A model generated the notes under the pieces. That model ran no database searches, was not told the DNA's origin, and worked only from the letters and a program-made list of their open reading frames with translations. From Symbiodinium natans (Eukaryota; Sar; Dinophyceae; Suessiales; Symbiodiniaceae): a stretch of 64,000 nucleotides of DNA. Positions 29,328 to 38,554 of this stretch are shown here, piece after piece; position 1 is the stretch's first letter, and the number at the start of each line of letters is the position of its first letter. Position numbers and translations under genes: made by a program. The stretch is from assembly GCA_905221605.1 (NCBI GenBank), contig CAJNDS010002240.1, positions 147,501 to 211,500 of the forward strand, in the 5' to 3' direction.

Positions 29328-29378
29328 GTCAAGACCATGGAGGACTTCGACAAGGCAGAGCCCGGATATGGAGGCACA
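29328..29378 (+). CDS. Putative exon
   Basis: Acceptor CCTATCCACTGCAG after C-strand units. Frame VKTMEDFDKAEPGYGGT, donor ACA|GTTAGGGCC. Phase 0 in and out. Confidence 0.5.
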
Positions 29379-29489
29379 GTTAGGGCCATGAGGGTTTACA
29401 AGGGCTACCGGGGGCTCTCTCCTTGCAATTCGAGTTGGGGGTGGCGGTGGCGGTGGCGGGGGGGTGGGGTTACGTACTCCTTCCTTGTT

Positions 29490-29591
29490 GGGGGTTTTCG
29501 AAATTCGGGGTACCTTCTTGGGGTCCTGATTGTACGGGGACCCTACTACTTGAGGTCTACATTGAGGGGTCCCTTATTTTCGCAAACCCCC
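29490..29591. mobile_element. Hairpin family E, copy 2 (inverse of copy 1)
   Basis: GGGGGTTTTCG / CGCAAACCCCC ends. Contains TACCTTCTTGGGGTCCTGAT, the complement of the copy-1 core. Confidence 0.5.
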
Positions 29592-29728
29592 TTAAACCCT
29601 AAACCCCAAACCCCAAACCCCAAACCCTAAACCCTAAACCCTTAACCCTAAACCCTAAACCCTAAACTCTAAACCCTAAACCCTAAACCCTAAACCCTAA
29701 ACCCTAAACCCTAAACCCTAAACCCTAA
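29592..29728 (-). repeat. CCCTAAA array
   Basis: About 19 units, the first few CCCCAAA. Confidence 0.95.
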
Positions 29729-30389
29729 ACTTGACAGGGCTGAGGCTGGCGCTTGGGGTCCTTGGAAAGAGAGAAATTCGTGCTGCCAGCGCTTGGTAAA
29801 TCTCAACCCCCACTTGGGGGTTTAGGGTTTAGGGTTTAGGTTTTAGGGTTCCGAAAATGGGGGTGCCCCTTTTTGGGGGGTTCCTAGTTTAAGGATGATA
29901 GTCTATGGGGGAATACCAGGGTACCCGCATTTTGGGAGATGCCCCCCTTTTCCAGAGAAGGAGCAAGAAACAGACATCAATTCAGGCTCAGCGTTCGAAC
30001 TAGTAATTAGGGTTCAGGGTGCAAGGTGAAAGTCTTGGTGTTGAAAGGGCTTAGCGAGATTTTTTAAGCCCAGGGTTGCAGGCAGTTTACGGTCCCTCTT
30101 GAAAAGCCCTCAAGCCCAAACCCCTCAAGCTCTAACCCTTTGCTTGGGGCATCCTATAGAAATCATTACGGTAGTCTTGGACTGTATTACGGGACAACTC
30201 CCCTGGGAAATGCCTTATAATGTAAAGGCCGGTGGCCTCTTTATCTGTTACCCTTGTACCTCAATATAGCCCCTAGATATCCTAATAAGTACCCCGGGTG
30301 TATGGCCTGACCCTAAACCCTAACCCCTAACACCCTAAACCCTCAACCCGTAAAAGAAATGCCTCAATATTTCAACCGTGTCTCCCCAG
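29729..30389. other. Intron-like spacer
   Basis: A few telomeric units at 29818-29850 and 30308-30345. No frame supported. Confidence 0.4.
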
Positions 30390-30452
30390 AGTGCGGAGAG
30401 GTTTCCTCCCGTGGTTCTGCACGCGCGGGGCCATCGAGCGAGGCGGATGGCC
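30390..30452 (+). CDS. Putative exon
   Basis: Acceptor CAACCGTGTCTCCCCAG. Two frames are open; the phase-compatible one reads SAERFPPVVLHARGHRARRM. Donor GCC|GTTTGGGG followed by telomeric units. 63 bp, phase 0 in and out. Confidence 0.4.
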
Positions 30453-30617
30453 GTTTGGGGTTTAGGGTGTTAGGGTTTAGGGTTTTGGGTGAGCAGCTTA
30501 ATTAGTGTTGAGGGTTTCGGGGTTCGGGGTCAGGGTTCAGGGTTTAGAGTTGCTAGGGGCTAGGGGTGCTAGGTCTTGGGGGTGCTAGGGCTTAGGGGTG
30601 CATCATTCGGCCCCCAG

Positions 30618-30709
30618 AGCAGGCCGCGTCCGCCAGTGCCGCAGCTTGCTCGACGAGCCATCTACGCTGGCGCCCACGAACGACTTCTTCAACAAGGCGT
30701 GGGGTCGGG
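30618..30709 (+). CDS. Putative exon
   Basis: Acceptor TTCGGCCCCCAG, donor GGG|GTGAAGG. The phase-compatible frame contains PQLARRAIYAGAHERLLQQG. Another frame (SLLDEPSTLAPTNDFFNKAW) is also coding-like. Phase 0 in, 2 nt out. Confidence 0.45.
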
Positions 30710-30726
30710 GTGAAGGTTTTTTTTGC

Positions 30727-30805
30727 CTTGGTAGCCCAGTGGTACCCTTTTCCCCTTTTTTGTGTGGTTTCAACTGTCCCTCATTAAGTAACCAGCTTCC
30801 TTTTG
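30727..30805. mobile_element. MITE-B copy 3, truncated
   Basis: Left half only: TTGGTAGCCCAGTGGTACCC through AAGTAACCAGC, then telomere-like sequence. Confidence 0.55.
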
Positions 30806-30872
30806 GGTTTCGCGGTTTAGGGGTTCAGGGGTTTAGGGTGGCGTTCTAGACCCCCCATTTTTCCCTTTGCAG

Positions 30873-30897
30873 CTCCTTGCTGGCTGGTTCTTTGAGG
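30873..30897 (+). CDS. Putative 25-nt exon
   Basis: Preceded by a textbook acceptor (CCCCCCATTTTTCCCTTTGCAG without a break), followed by GAGG|GTATAG. Phase: 1 nt in, 0 out, linking 30709 and 31657. Confidence 0.35.
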
Positions 30898-31656
30898 GTA
30901 TAGTGTTTAGGGTTTAGGGTTTAGGCTTTAGGGCAGCTCCTGGATAAAACACCCACAAAGTGGGACGACGCATGAAAGCTACGTAGAGTCGCACGCCGAA
31001 AATCGCAGTGTAAGCGTTCACTACTAAACCCTAAACCACTAAATCCCCAGCCTGCCTGCTGAGCCCTTAAAACCATGCACGAGCAGCCCAAATCCGCAGA
31101 ACCATGTGAACCACGAAATTCTTCATCCAAAAGCAAAACCTAACTTGAAAGCCGGTAGATCATAGTTTTGGGCTTTAGCTTCCTTTTTTTTGGGGGGGGG
31201 GGGGGTATAGCAGCCTCTTAATTTTGGGTAACTGGGCGTTTAAGGTAGCTGCTTACACCTCCCAAGCGTCTAAAGCAGTTCAACACGCTCAGTCCTAAAG
31301 ACCCCCCCCCCCCCTCCCAAACCTCCACCTGGAGCCTTCAAAACCTCCCAAAACCCGATCGCAACGAAACCCCAAGCCCTAAACCCCCCCAAGCCTCGAA
31401 CACCTGCAAAAAGGTTGCGTAGATCCGACATCCCAACCTGGGGCTCCAAGACCTCCAAAAGCCCGCATCCTTAAACCCCCGAACCCCTGAAAGGGATTAG
31501 GTTTAGGGTGTAGGGTTTAGGGTGTAGGGTTTATAGGGTTTAGGGTGGTGCCTAAACCCTAAACTCTATGCCCAAAACCCTAAACCCTAAACCCTAAACC
31601 CCAAACCCGAGTCCCTAAACTCGGAATCCCCAAAAGAAACACCTGAATCCTGGGAG
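30898..31656. other. Intron-like spacer
   Basis: G15 run at 31190-31205 and C14 run near 31301. Telomeric words at 31500-31610. Minus frames at 30921-31136 and 31270-31458 look compositional. Confidence 0.35.
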
Positions 31657-31731
31657 GTCCCAGGCCTGGACAACGGCCAGCTGGCCTGGGGGGCCTACGC
31701 CGTCGCACGGACGCTCCGTCGCCGCTCTTTG
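31657..31731 (+). CDS. Putative exon
   Basis: Frame LDNGQLAWGAYAVARTLRRR, well coding-like. Proposed acceptor TGGGAG at 31656, proposed GC donor GAG|GCCTTTGG. Phase 0 in and out. Followed by GGGTTTAGGG units from 31766. Confidence 0.45.
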
Positions 31732-31765
31732 GAGGCCTTTGGGGCTTTTGGGGGCTTGTGGGGGT

Positions 31766-31850
31766 TGGGTTTAGGGTTTAGGGTTTAGGGTTTAGGGTTT
31801 TGGGTTTTGGGTTTAGGGTTTGGGTTTGGGGTTTGGGGCTTTGCGGCTTC
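31766..31850 (+). repeat. Telomeric array (TTTAGGG)n with variants
   Basis: G-strand units at the start of the inferred intron. Confidence 0.85.
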
Positions 31851-32302
31851 GGGTTTATTGGGCTCGGGTTTGGGGTTTAGGCTTGGGGGTTTATGGTTTA
31901 GGCTTTATAAGGAGGGTAGAAGCATGGTGGGGGTTTTTGTGGATGTGTGCCAATCTCGGTTTTAGGGTTGAGAATTTTCTGGGCTTGAGCGTGGGTTAGG
32001 GTTCAACGTAGTTTCAACAATGATTGGGACGTACTGATTTCTGGCCGAAACCCTAAAAACCCTATAATGCCCTTTAAGGTCCTATACAACCCCAGGAGGT
32101 TCTGATCTACCGATGCTGCGATTTCAGGGTTTAGGGTTTAGGGTTGAAGGTCGCAGCATCACACCCTTACTTCAGGCCGAACCTGCCAACACTTGAGGCC
32201 TTGCGCCCCAAACCTTGAACCTGAGTTCTCAGGATTTAGGGCTGAAACCCCTAAACCTTACAATCCCCAAACCCCAAGCGCCTAAAACCTCAAGCCGCCA
32301 GC

Positions 32303-32388
32303 ATCCTGAACCCCAAACCCCAAACCCTAAACCCCAAACCCCAAACCCCAACCCTAAACCCCAAACCCTAAACCCCAAGCCTTAAACA
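32303..32388 (-). repeat. CCCCAAA / CCCTAAA array before an exon-like block
   Basis: Mirror of the array at 31766 across the inferred intron. Confidence 0.9.
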
Positions 32389-32406
32389 AACCCCCTGCCA
32401 CGACAG

Positions 32407-32457
32407 GATCCTAAGTTCGAATCCCTCGCCAAGCGCTGGGAGGCCCGCTCAGGGAAG
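32407..32457 (+). CDS. Putative exon
   Basis: Acceptor CTGCCACGACAG. Frame DPKFESLAKRWEARSGK continues from 31731 in phase 0. The 3' boundary is not clear. Confidence 0.45.
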
Positions 32458-33057
32458 AACCCTAGATGTCTTGAGGGCTTTGGGCCCTAAACCCTAAACC
32501 CTGAACCCTGACCCTAAACTCTAAATCCTGCACCCTAAGCCCGAAACCCTATAGCTTGGGTTTACGGTGCTTATGTAGCCCTGGAAACATCAACCAGAAA
32601 GCGCCAGTCCTGGTGGGCTTCCCCCCCTCCCCTCCGCCCCCACGCATGGCAAAGTTTCTTTCAAAGGATGCCGATGCTGGGTAGTGCGTGATCTGGGGTC
32701 ACGCTGCTGGAGATTAGTACTGGCATGCTCTTGCTGGTACTGGTGAACGATTCTGGAGAATGACGCTGCTATAGTTGCAATACGAATACCTCATAACAGG
32801 ATAGTGTTCATACACAACGGTTCAGTGAATGGGGCGCACTAAGCATGAAGGGCTCTTGCAAATGGCTGGACGCACACTTGTAATTTCCTTTTTCTAAACC
32901 CTAGTCCTGTAAATCCTAAAGCCTCAACCGCCAGACCTAAACCTGAAGCCCTAAGCCTGTTCAGGCTCAAGCCCTCAACCTTATACGGTAACTTAACACC
33001 CTTAAATCTTCAAGTCTTCAACCCTAAATCCCCAAGCCCCAAAACCCAGACTTAAAC
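32458..33057. other. Intron-like spacer
   Basis: Degenerate CCCTAAA words. No frame supported. Confidence 0.4.
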
Positions 33058-33136
33058 CCTGAACCCTAAAACCCTAAACCCTAAACCCTAAACCCTAAAC
33101 CCTAAACCCTAAACCCTAAACCCTAAACCCTAAACC
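33058..33136 (-). repeat. CCCTAAA array before an exon-like block
   Basis: Eleven units. Confidence 0.95.
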
Positions 33137-33189
33137 CCAGACCATAAAAACCTAGCAGGCCCGGTTGGAAAGGATGCGAGCAACTGCAG

Positions 33190-33228
33190 TTGCTGGGCAT
33201 AAGAGCTTCGAGTCGTTTTGGCCCCCTT
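33190..33228 (+). CDS. Putative 39-nt exon
   Basis: Acceptor GCAACTGCAG, frame AGHKSFESFWPP, donor CCCCTT|GTTTGGG running into G-strand variants. Phase: 2 nt in, 1 nt out. Confidence 0.35.
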
Positions 33229-33567
33229 GTTTGGGATTCGGGGGTTTGGGTTTCGGGTTTAGGGCTTAGGGTTTATGGAATTTAGTGTTTAGGGTTCAGG
33301 GTCTAGGGGGATTCTGGGTTTTGGGTGTTGGGTTTCGGGTCTGCGGTTCAGTGTGCCGAGTCGGAGGAGTTTAGGGTTCAGGGTTTGTAGTTTTATTGGG
33401 GGTGTTTTGGGGTGTTTAGGTTGAGGCTTCGGAGTTTTCGGGTTCAGTCGTTGGGGACGTTTTAGCGCCTCGGTTTGGTTTGTTTAGCAACTTGCGGCTC
33501 TTTCGGCTTTGGCCTTCTATTGCTTAGGGTTTAGGGTTTGTGGTTTAGGTCCTCTCTTCTCCTTAAG

Positions 33568-33624
33568 GTTCCTCTCTTCTACGCCGGGCGCGGGACTGGT
33601 GCAGTGCGGGCGGTCTCCAAGATC
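33568..33624 (+). CDS. Putative exon
   Basis: Acceptor CTCTTCTCCTTAAG, donor GATC|GTGTGA. Two frames are open: VPLFYAGRGTGAVRAVSKI, or SSLLRRARDWCSAGGLQD in the phase set by 33228. Confidence 0.3.
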
Positions 33625-33986
33625 GTGTGACCTGCCCTCTCGTCATATGGGGTTTGGGGTTTGGGGCTTGGGGTTTAGGGTTTAGGGTTTAGGGTTTAGG
33701 GTTCGTCATATGGGGTTTGGGGTTTCGGGTTTGGGGTTGAGGATTTAGGGTTTTGCGTGCTTAGAGCTGAAGGTCGAAAAGCTACCTCATGAACTTGAAG
33801 CCCTTTTTGTGCAGGGCTGCTATTTTCTCTATGAAACGCCTAAGTCTGAATTGAACGCTAGGATTTGTGGGCAAGAATCCCGCAACCTTCGAATGGATCA
33901 AGGGTTTCTGCGGTTTAGGGTTTAGATTTCGTTTGTTTGTTCAATTTCTGGGCTTGGGAGGGTAATTAGAATTCACGGCATAGTTA

Positions 33987-34055
33987 GCCCTAAACCCTAA
34001 ACCCTAAACCCTAAACCCTAAACCCTAAACCCTAAACCCTAAACCCTAAACCCTA
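33987..34055 (-). repeat. CCCTAAA array
   Basis: Ten perfect units. Confidence 0.95.
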
Positions 34056-34340
34056 GGGTTTTTAGTATTTACTGCTTGAGGTTTCGCTTTTGGCATTTCG
34101 GTCTCAGACTTCTCTCAAGACCGAGATCCTACAAACCCTAAACCTTAAACCTTAAACCCTATACACTTCTCTAAATTGTGGTTCTTCTTTGGGTGCCCTG
34201 AATAAGAGGGGCCGCCTTAGAATAAGGACCCCAAAAAGGGACCAGAAAAGAAAGAAGTGAGCGGCTTACCAGGTTTAGGCCTCCTATCCATTCTGTGAGC
34301 GATGTGGGGAATCTGCGAAAATAAGCCCTACTTGTAAGTC

Positions 34341-34442
34341 TCGGGATGTTCCCCTTGAAACTAACAGTCCTTCATAGGGATGGTAATCGGGGGTACTAGA
34401 ATCCCTATTAAGGAATGCTAGTTAAAAGGGGGAACATCCCAA
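34341..34442. mobile_element. MITE-A hairpin copy 5
   Basis: TCGGGATGTTCCCCTTGAAA / AAAAGGGGGAACATCCCAA ends. Confidence 0.75.
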
Positions 34443-34602
34443 TCTAAGTCCTGGAACGCCCCAAGAAGTCCCAATCCCATCATCTATGTGTGGGTGGTTA
34501 TCTAAAATAGGGTCCCTATTGGGGGTACTGCTTATAAGCGGGTCCACAAAGGGAACCTATAATTTAGACCACTGCTCATGTGCCTTCAGCCCGTACTCCG
34601 CC
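34443..34602. other. Spacer with a short inverted piece
   Basis: AAATAGGGTCCCTATTGGGG / GGGAACCTATAATTT. No gene. Confidence 0.4.
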
Positions 34603-34730
34603 TAAACCCTAAACCCTAAACCCTAAACCCTAAACCCTAAACCCTAAGCCCTAAACCCTAAACCCTAAACCCTAAACCCTAAACCCTAAACCCTAAACCC
34701 TAAACCCTAAACCCTAAACCCTAAACCCTA
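34603..34730 (-). repeat. Long CCCTAAA array
   Basis: About 18 units. Confidence 0.95.
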
Positions 34731-35259
34731 ACCGTTTATGCCTTATCAAGTGTTTGGTTAGTGTGACGATGCCAACTTCCCTGATGCAAGTCTTTCCACA
34801 GGCTTCTGGGCACCTCGTACTGTTTGCATGAGGCTGATACGAAGAGCGCTACCCACCCGGAAACTGTCCCTAGTTGAAGCGGCACCCTGACCCCTAAGCC
34901 CTGAACTCTTCCATGTGGTTCAGGGTTCAGGGCTCAAGGTTCTGTATTCTCTAGCAGCTAGCACAGGAACACCTCTCGTGATGCTTTCAATGCGTCCGAC
35001 AACGCCGAGACGGTTCCCTGGCACCATTCGGGAGTTTTCCAAGGTTTAGGGTTTAGGGTTTAGGGTCATTAAGGGTTTGGTGGAAGGCAAGGTCAGCAGC
35101 TTCAGGGCATAAATGGAAACGGCGGGTTTTTGGGGCTTAGGGTTTAGGGCTTTAGGGTTTAGGGTTTATTTATATGTATTTATTTGGGGTTTTAGGGCTT
35201 AGGGCCGGGCTTCGGGAAGTGAGTTGAGGTATGTTTTAGGGCTCTTAGGGCAGCTGCAG
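34731..35259. other. Spacer with short G-strand runs
   Basis: TTTAGGG units at 35045-35068 and 35138-35165. No supported frame. Confidence 0.4.
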
Positions 35260-35360
35260 CCCTGAGATGATGGTGTACCCGGCCTTCTTGGACGATGCCT
35301 ATGAGGGCGAGCTGATGGTCCTCTTCATGGATCTCTTGGCAGACTCCCGGCCGCCCTTTG
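35260..35360 (+). CDS. Putative exon, strong frame and donor
   Basis: Acceptor CAGCTGCAG. Frame includes FLDDAYEGELMVLFMDLLAD, donor TTTG|GTAGGTTGG. 101 bp, phase: 1 nt in, 1 nt out. One of the strongest coding blocks in the mosaic. Product not recognised. Confidence 0.55.
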
Positions 35361-35567
35361 GTAGGTTGGGGTGGGGGTGGGGGGGTAGGGTTAGGGTTTA
35401 GGGTTTAGGGTTTAGGGTTTAGGATTTAGGGCTTTAGGCTTTAGGCTTTAGGCTTTAGGCTTTAGGCTTCGGGCTTTACTGTTTAAGGTATATAAGCCCC
35501 TAGACTCTCAGCCAGAAGAAACACATGCGCCATGAGCCCCTGAGGCTCGATGTCGCTGCTTGAGGGT
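35361..35567 (+). repeat. G-strand array with TTTAGGC variant block
   Basis: TTTAGGG units from 35388, then seven TTTAGGC units. Confidence 0.85.
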
Positions 35568-35690
35568 TCATGGGTACTTCTAGACCCAGTTATATATGGG
35601 CCTACTGATAACCTTCTTAGAGGACTTAGGGGCTTATAAGTGCAGCTATAGTTGGAGTTGTATGTTTTAAGTATCTGTGAACCTCGAAGT
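35568..35690. mobile_element. Hairpin family D, diverged copy
   Basis: GGGTTCATGGGTACTT / AAGTATCTGTGAACC ends around AACTATAGCTG-type arms. Confidence 0.45.
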
Positions 35691-36798
35691 AGGGTTTAGG
35701 GTTTAGGGCCAAGAAAGGTCAGACATTCAAGGAAGTAGGGTGGACGGTAGTAGAGAGGGAGACTCGAACAAATACTTGCAAAATCGGCTACCCCTGACAA
35801 TGCATGCAATATGCTACTTGTGCTGGTACGGCTGTTATGAACCAAAAGCAGTTCCCACAGAACTGAGTATATACCTCTGGATGGCTCGGCCATCTCCTTC
35901 TCCAGGTTCGTGGTCTCTTGTTACTCAACCCCCGCAAATGAAGAAGGGCACTGAGGTTAATGAGGGACCTAGGTAAAGCTCCCGGCTTCTTTTTGAGGAC
36001 TGGTCTGGCTATCCAAACAACGGCCTGGAAGAACGCAACAAGATGTGGGAGAGGCAGGGCATTATGATCCAACGATGGCATGCCGAACCCCTCAACAAAG
36101 CCCGATGCCACTTAAGTAAGGAATGTACCATAAATCGTATAGGGTTTCTTATCAATTCTGGATGTTTTTGCAATTTTCCTTAGTCCAGGGGTATTGGGCT
36201 CCCTGGGCCCATTTCTGCAAGCAGTAGACACATCTCCACGAAAGGCGCCGAAGCTTGCATCTTGACGGGGTGCTGCGTCGTTAGCTGCTTATGATATGGG
36301 TTCAGGGTTCCACCCCCCCCCTCCCCACCCCCCTCCCCACCCCCCCCCTCCCCCGCTTCAGAGCTTACAGGTTTACAGGGTTTGTAGGGTTTACAGTAGT
36401 TATAGGGTTTGTAGGGTGTGGCGGGTGGTGGATAGGGTGGGTGTATAGGGTTTATTTACAGGGTTTATAGGGTTAGGGTTTTTCGGGTTTAGGGTTCAGG
36501 GTGGTGGGGGGTCCTTTTACTCTTACGCGCTCAACCAAAACACCAAGGAGCAAACCTTTGAAAAAGGCTCCCGTGGCATTGGCCACCCCAAGGCACTTCA
36601 TGCAATGACGCTGGTCCGACTTGCCACCTCCGTGGAATCGAAGCCCGTGAAACCCTAACCCCGATTTAGGCTTTAGGGGTTTCGGGTTTAGGGTCTCGGT
36701 TTAGGGTTTACGGTTTGGGGTTTGGGGTTTAGGGTTCAGGGTAAGGGTTTTGGGGTTTCGGGTCTCGGTTTGGGGTTTAGGGTTTGGGCTTGTCTCAG
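35691..36798. other. Spacer, C-rich and telomere-derived tracts
   Basis: Poly-C/CT block at 36311-36354. TTTATAGGG and TTTGTAGGG variants at 36370-36500. A possible exon at about 36606-36650 (MTLVRLATSVESKP, GTGAAACC donor). The 107-codon minus frame 35788-36111 is uncertain. Confidence 0.35.
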
Positions 36799-36900
36799 GG
36801 TTGCCACTGACTCGCGCATCCATGCACGCAGGAAGCAGATCAAGCTCGTGGCTCGCAACTACACCACCGCCAACGGCAGCGCCTGCAACCGACATTCAGG
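36799..36900 (+). CDS. Putative exon
   Basis: Acceptor GGCTTGTCTCAG. Frame DSRIHARRKQIKLVARNYTT, basic and coding-like, donor CAGG|GTATGA. 102 bp. A palindromic family-D element begins 20 bp into the inferred intron. Confidence 0.5.
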
Positions 36901-36920
36901 GTATGAATGGTATCGGTGCT

Positions 36921-37045
36921 TACTTGGAGGTCCATGGGTCATTCTAACCCCAATTACAACTGTACTGAAAAGCCCCCTAAGTCCTCTATGTGGGTTATAA
37001 GTAGGCTTACAATTTGAGTTATAAGTATCCATGGACCTCCAAGTA
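36921..37045. mobile_element. Hairpin family D, best copy
   Basis: Perfect 17-bp terminal inverted repeats TACTTGGAGGTCCATGG / CCATGGACCTCCAAGTA, 125 bp in all, non-coding. Confidence 0.75.
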
Positions 37046-37436
37046 GGGTCCTTCACCCTGCGCCCAAAAATCTGAGCAAGCTCCTACGGCAGGATCTTGA
37101 TGTTCTTAGCTGCTAGCTGAAGAGGTTCAGAGTTCAGGGTTATCATTGAATGGCTAGTCTCCAGCAGAGCGGCGTGGTTGTATCTTGCCTGATGTAGGAG
37201 TACAGAGCAGCAAATAACAAACAGCAGCAAGCAACAAGCAACGACAAACAGCGATGAAAAGCACCACGAAACAACCAAAAAACAAAAAAAAATCTAAACC
37301 CTAAGCCCTAGAGCCTCAACCCTAAACCCTAAACCCTAAACCCGGAACCCTAAAACGAACATCTCGGGGCCCCGCCTGTCACGACGTGGTCGAGCCAGGA
37401 TGTGGCTGAGCTCAGCGTGTTCTGGGTTTTGGAGTA
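37046..37436. other. Spacer, no gene
   Basis: CAACAAGCAACAA-type low complexity at 37205-37280 and a short CCCTAAA run at 37318-37345. Confidence 0.4.
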
Positions 37437-37508
37437 GGGTTTAGGGTTTAGGGTTTAGGGTTTAGGGTTTAGGGTTTAGGGTTTAGGGTTTAGGGTTTAG
37501 GGTTTAGG
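37437..37508 (+). repeat. Telomeric array (TTTAGGG)n
   Basis: Ten perfect units. Confidence 0.95.
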
Positions 37509-37866
37509 CTTTTTGTTGGCTCTGGGTTCCAACTATAGCTACTTCTACCGAAAAAATGACATACTTTGTTCCAGGGTCTAGGGTTTGTCTATCCTGCAGA
37601 AGTCTACAAGCCCTGCCAGGTCGAAGCAGAATCTTACTTAGCCAATCGTTGAACTTAAAACTTCATCTGGGTTTTCTAATTTAGAAGAGGAATTAGGCAG
37701 CTTTACCTTTTTTTTCTCCCTTGGTTAGAGCCGAAGTAAGCACCCCCCCCCCCCCCCCCTCTCAGACCTAGAAGTTCCACCGGTTTAGGCATTAGTTAGG
37801 GTCTAGGTTTAGGGTTTCCGCCCGAAGCCTTCTTAGTCTTGCATCTGAGGTGCCATCACGGTGCAG

Positions 37867-37909
37867 GAAGGCTTCTGGTTCTCGTCCCATGTCTCTTGGC
37901 AGCGGGGAG
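37867..37909 (+). CDS. Possible exon
   Basis: Acceptor ACGGTGCAG, frame EGFWFSSHVSWQRG, followed within a few bases by TTTAGGG units. Donor unclear. Confidence 0.25.
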
Positions 37910-37914
37910 GGATT

Positions 37915-38031
37915 TAGGGTTTAGGGTTTATAGGGTTTAGGGTTTAGGGTTTAGGGTTTAGGGTTTAGGGTTTAGGGTTTAGGGTTTAGGGTTTAGGGTT
38001 TAGGGTTTAGGGTTTAGGGTTTAGGGTTTAG
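37915..38031 (+). repeat. Telomeric array (TTTAGGG)n
   Basis: About 16 units, one with TATAGGG. Confidence 0.95.
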
Positions 38032-38386
38032 GGGCTGAGGAAGCGATACCGGGAAATCTAAAGGAGCTGCTGTATCTTTGAGGGCATTTAGGGTTTAGGT
38101 CTCTAGAGATCCCCATCCTGGGAGATATTTTTTTGGCTGAAGTGAAGGCAAACACAGAGGAGACAGTCCATCCTACAGGGTTACCGTTGCACACGTCAGA
38201 AGCGCATGCTCGCATGCTCGATATCTCACCTCGCTCGAGCAACATCAGGTAGCTTGAGCCCCTAAACCTTGCAACCTAAACCTAAATCCCCACCCAAAAC
38301 CCTAAAATCCTACCCCCTGGCCTTTAACCCCAGAAGCCTTGCCAGAGGCTGCAACGCCCCCTAAAGCCCTTGAAACCATAAACTTG

Positions 38387-38408
38387 GTCGTAGCCATTTT
38401 GGCTCAAG
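38387..38408 (+). other. Relict dinoflagellate spliced leader
   Basis: CGTAGCCATTTTGGCTCAAG (38389-38408) matches the 3' 20 nt of the 22-nt DinoSL exactly. Of the two bases before it, one fits and one differs (T for C). The leader ends precisely where repeat A1 begins, as it would in a trans-spliced mRNA. Confidence 0.9.
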
Positions 38409-38439
38409 CCTGCCAGCGGCTCAGAAATGCAAGATTTCA
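38408..38439 (+). repeat. Split direct repeat A1
   Basis: 32 nt identical to 44371-44402. The upstream sequence diverges immediately: spliced leader here, pyrimidine tract there. Confidence 0.9.
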
Positions 38440-38554
38440 GGCAAGATTTCATTCAACATTCAAGCCTGCCTGCGGCGCAGAAAGCAACAACGTTTCTCCA
38501 TTGCAACTTCAACGTTCTAGCAAGACTGTTCGCTGGGATCCCAGTTCTTCTGCC

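Noticed and set aside
38339-38554. TTG start for ORF1 upstream of the element
   Set aside because: The first 16-23 codons would lie outside the element and across the spliced leader. The first ATG, 38555, is the better start.
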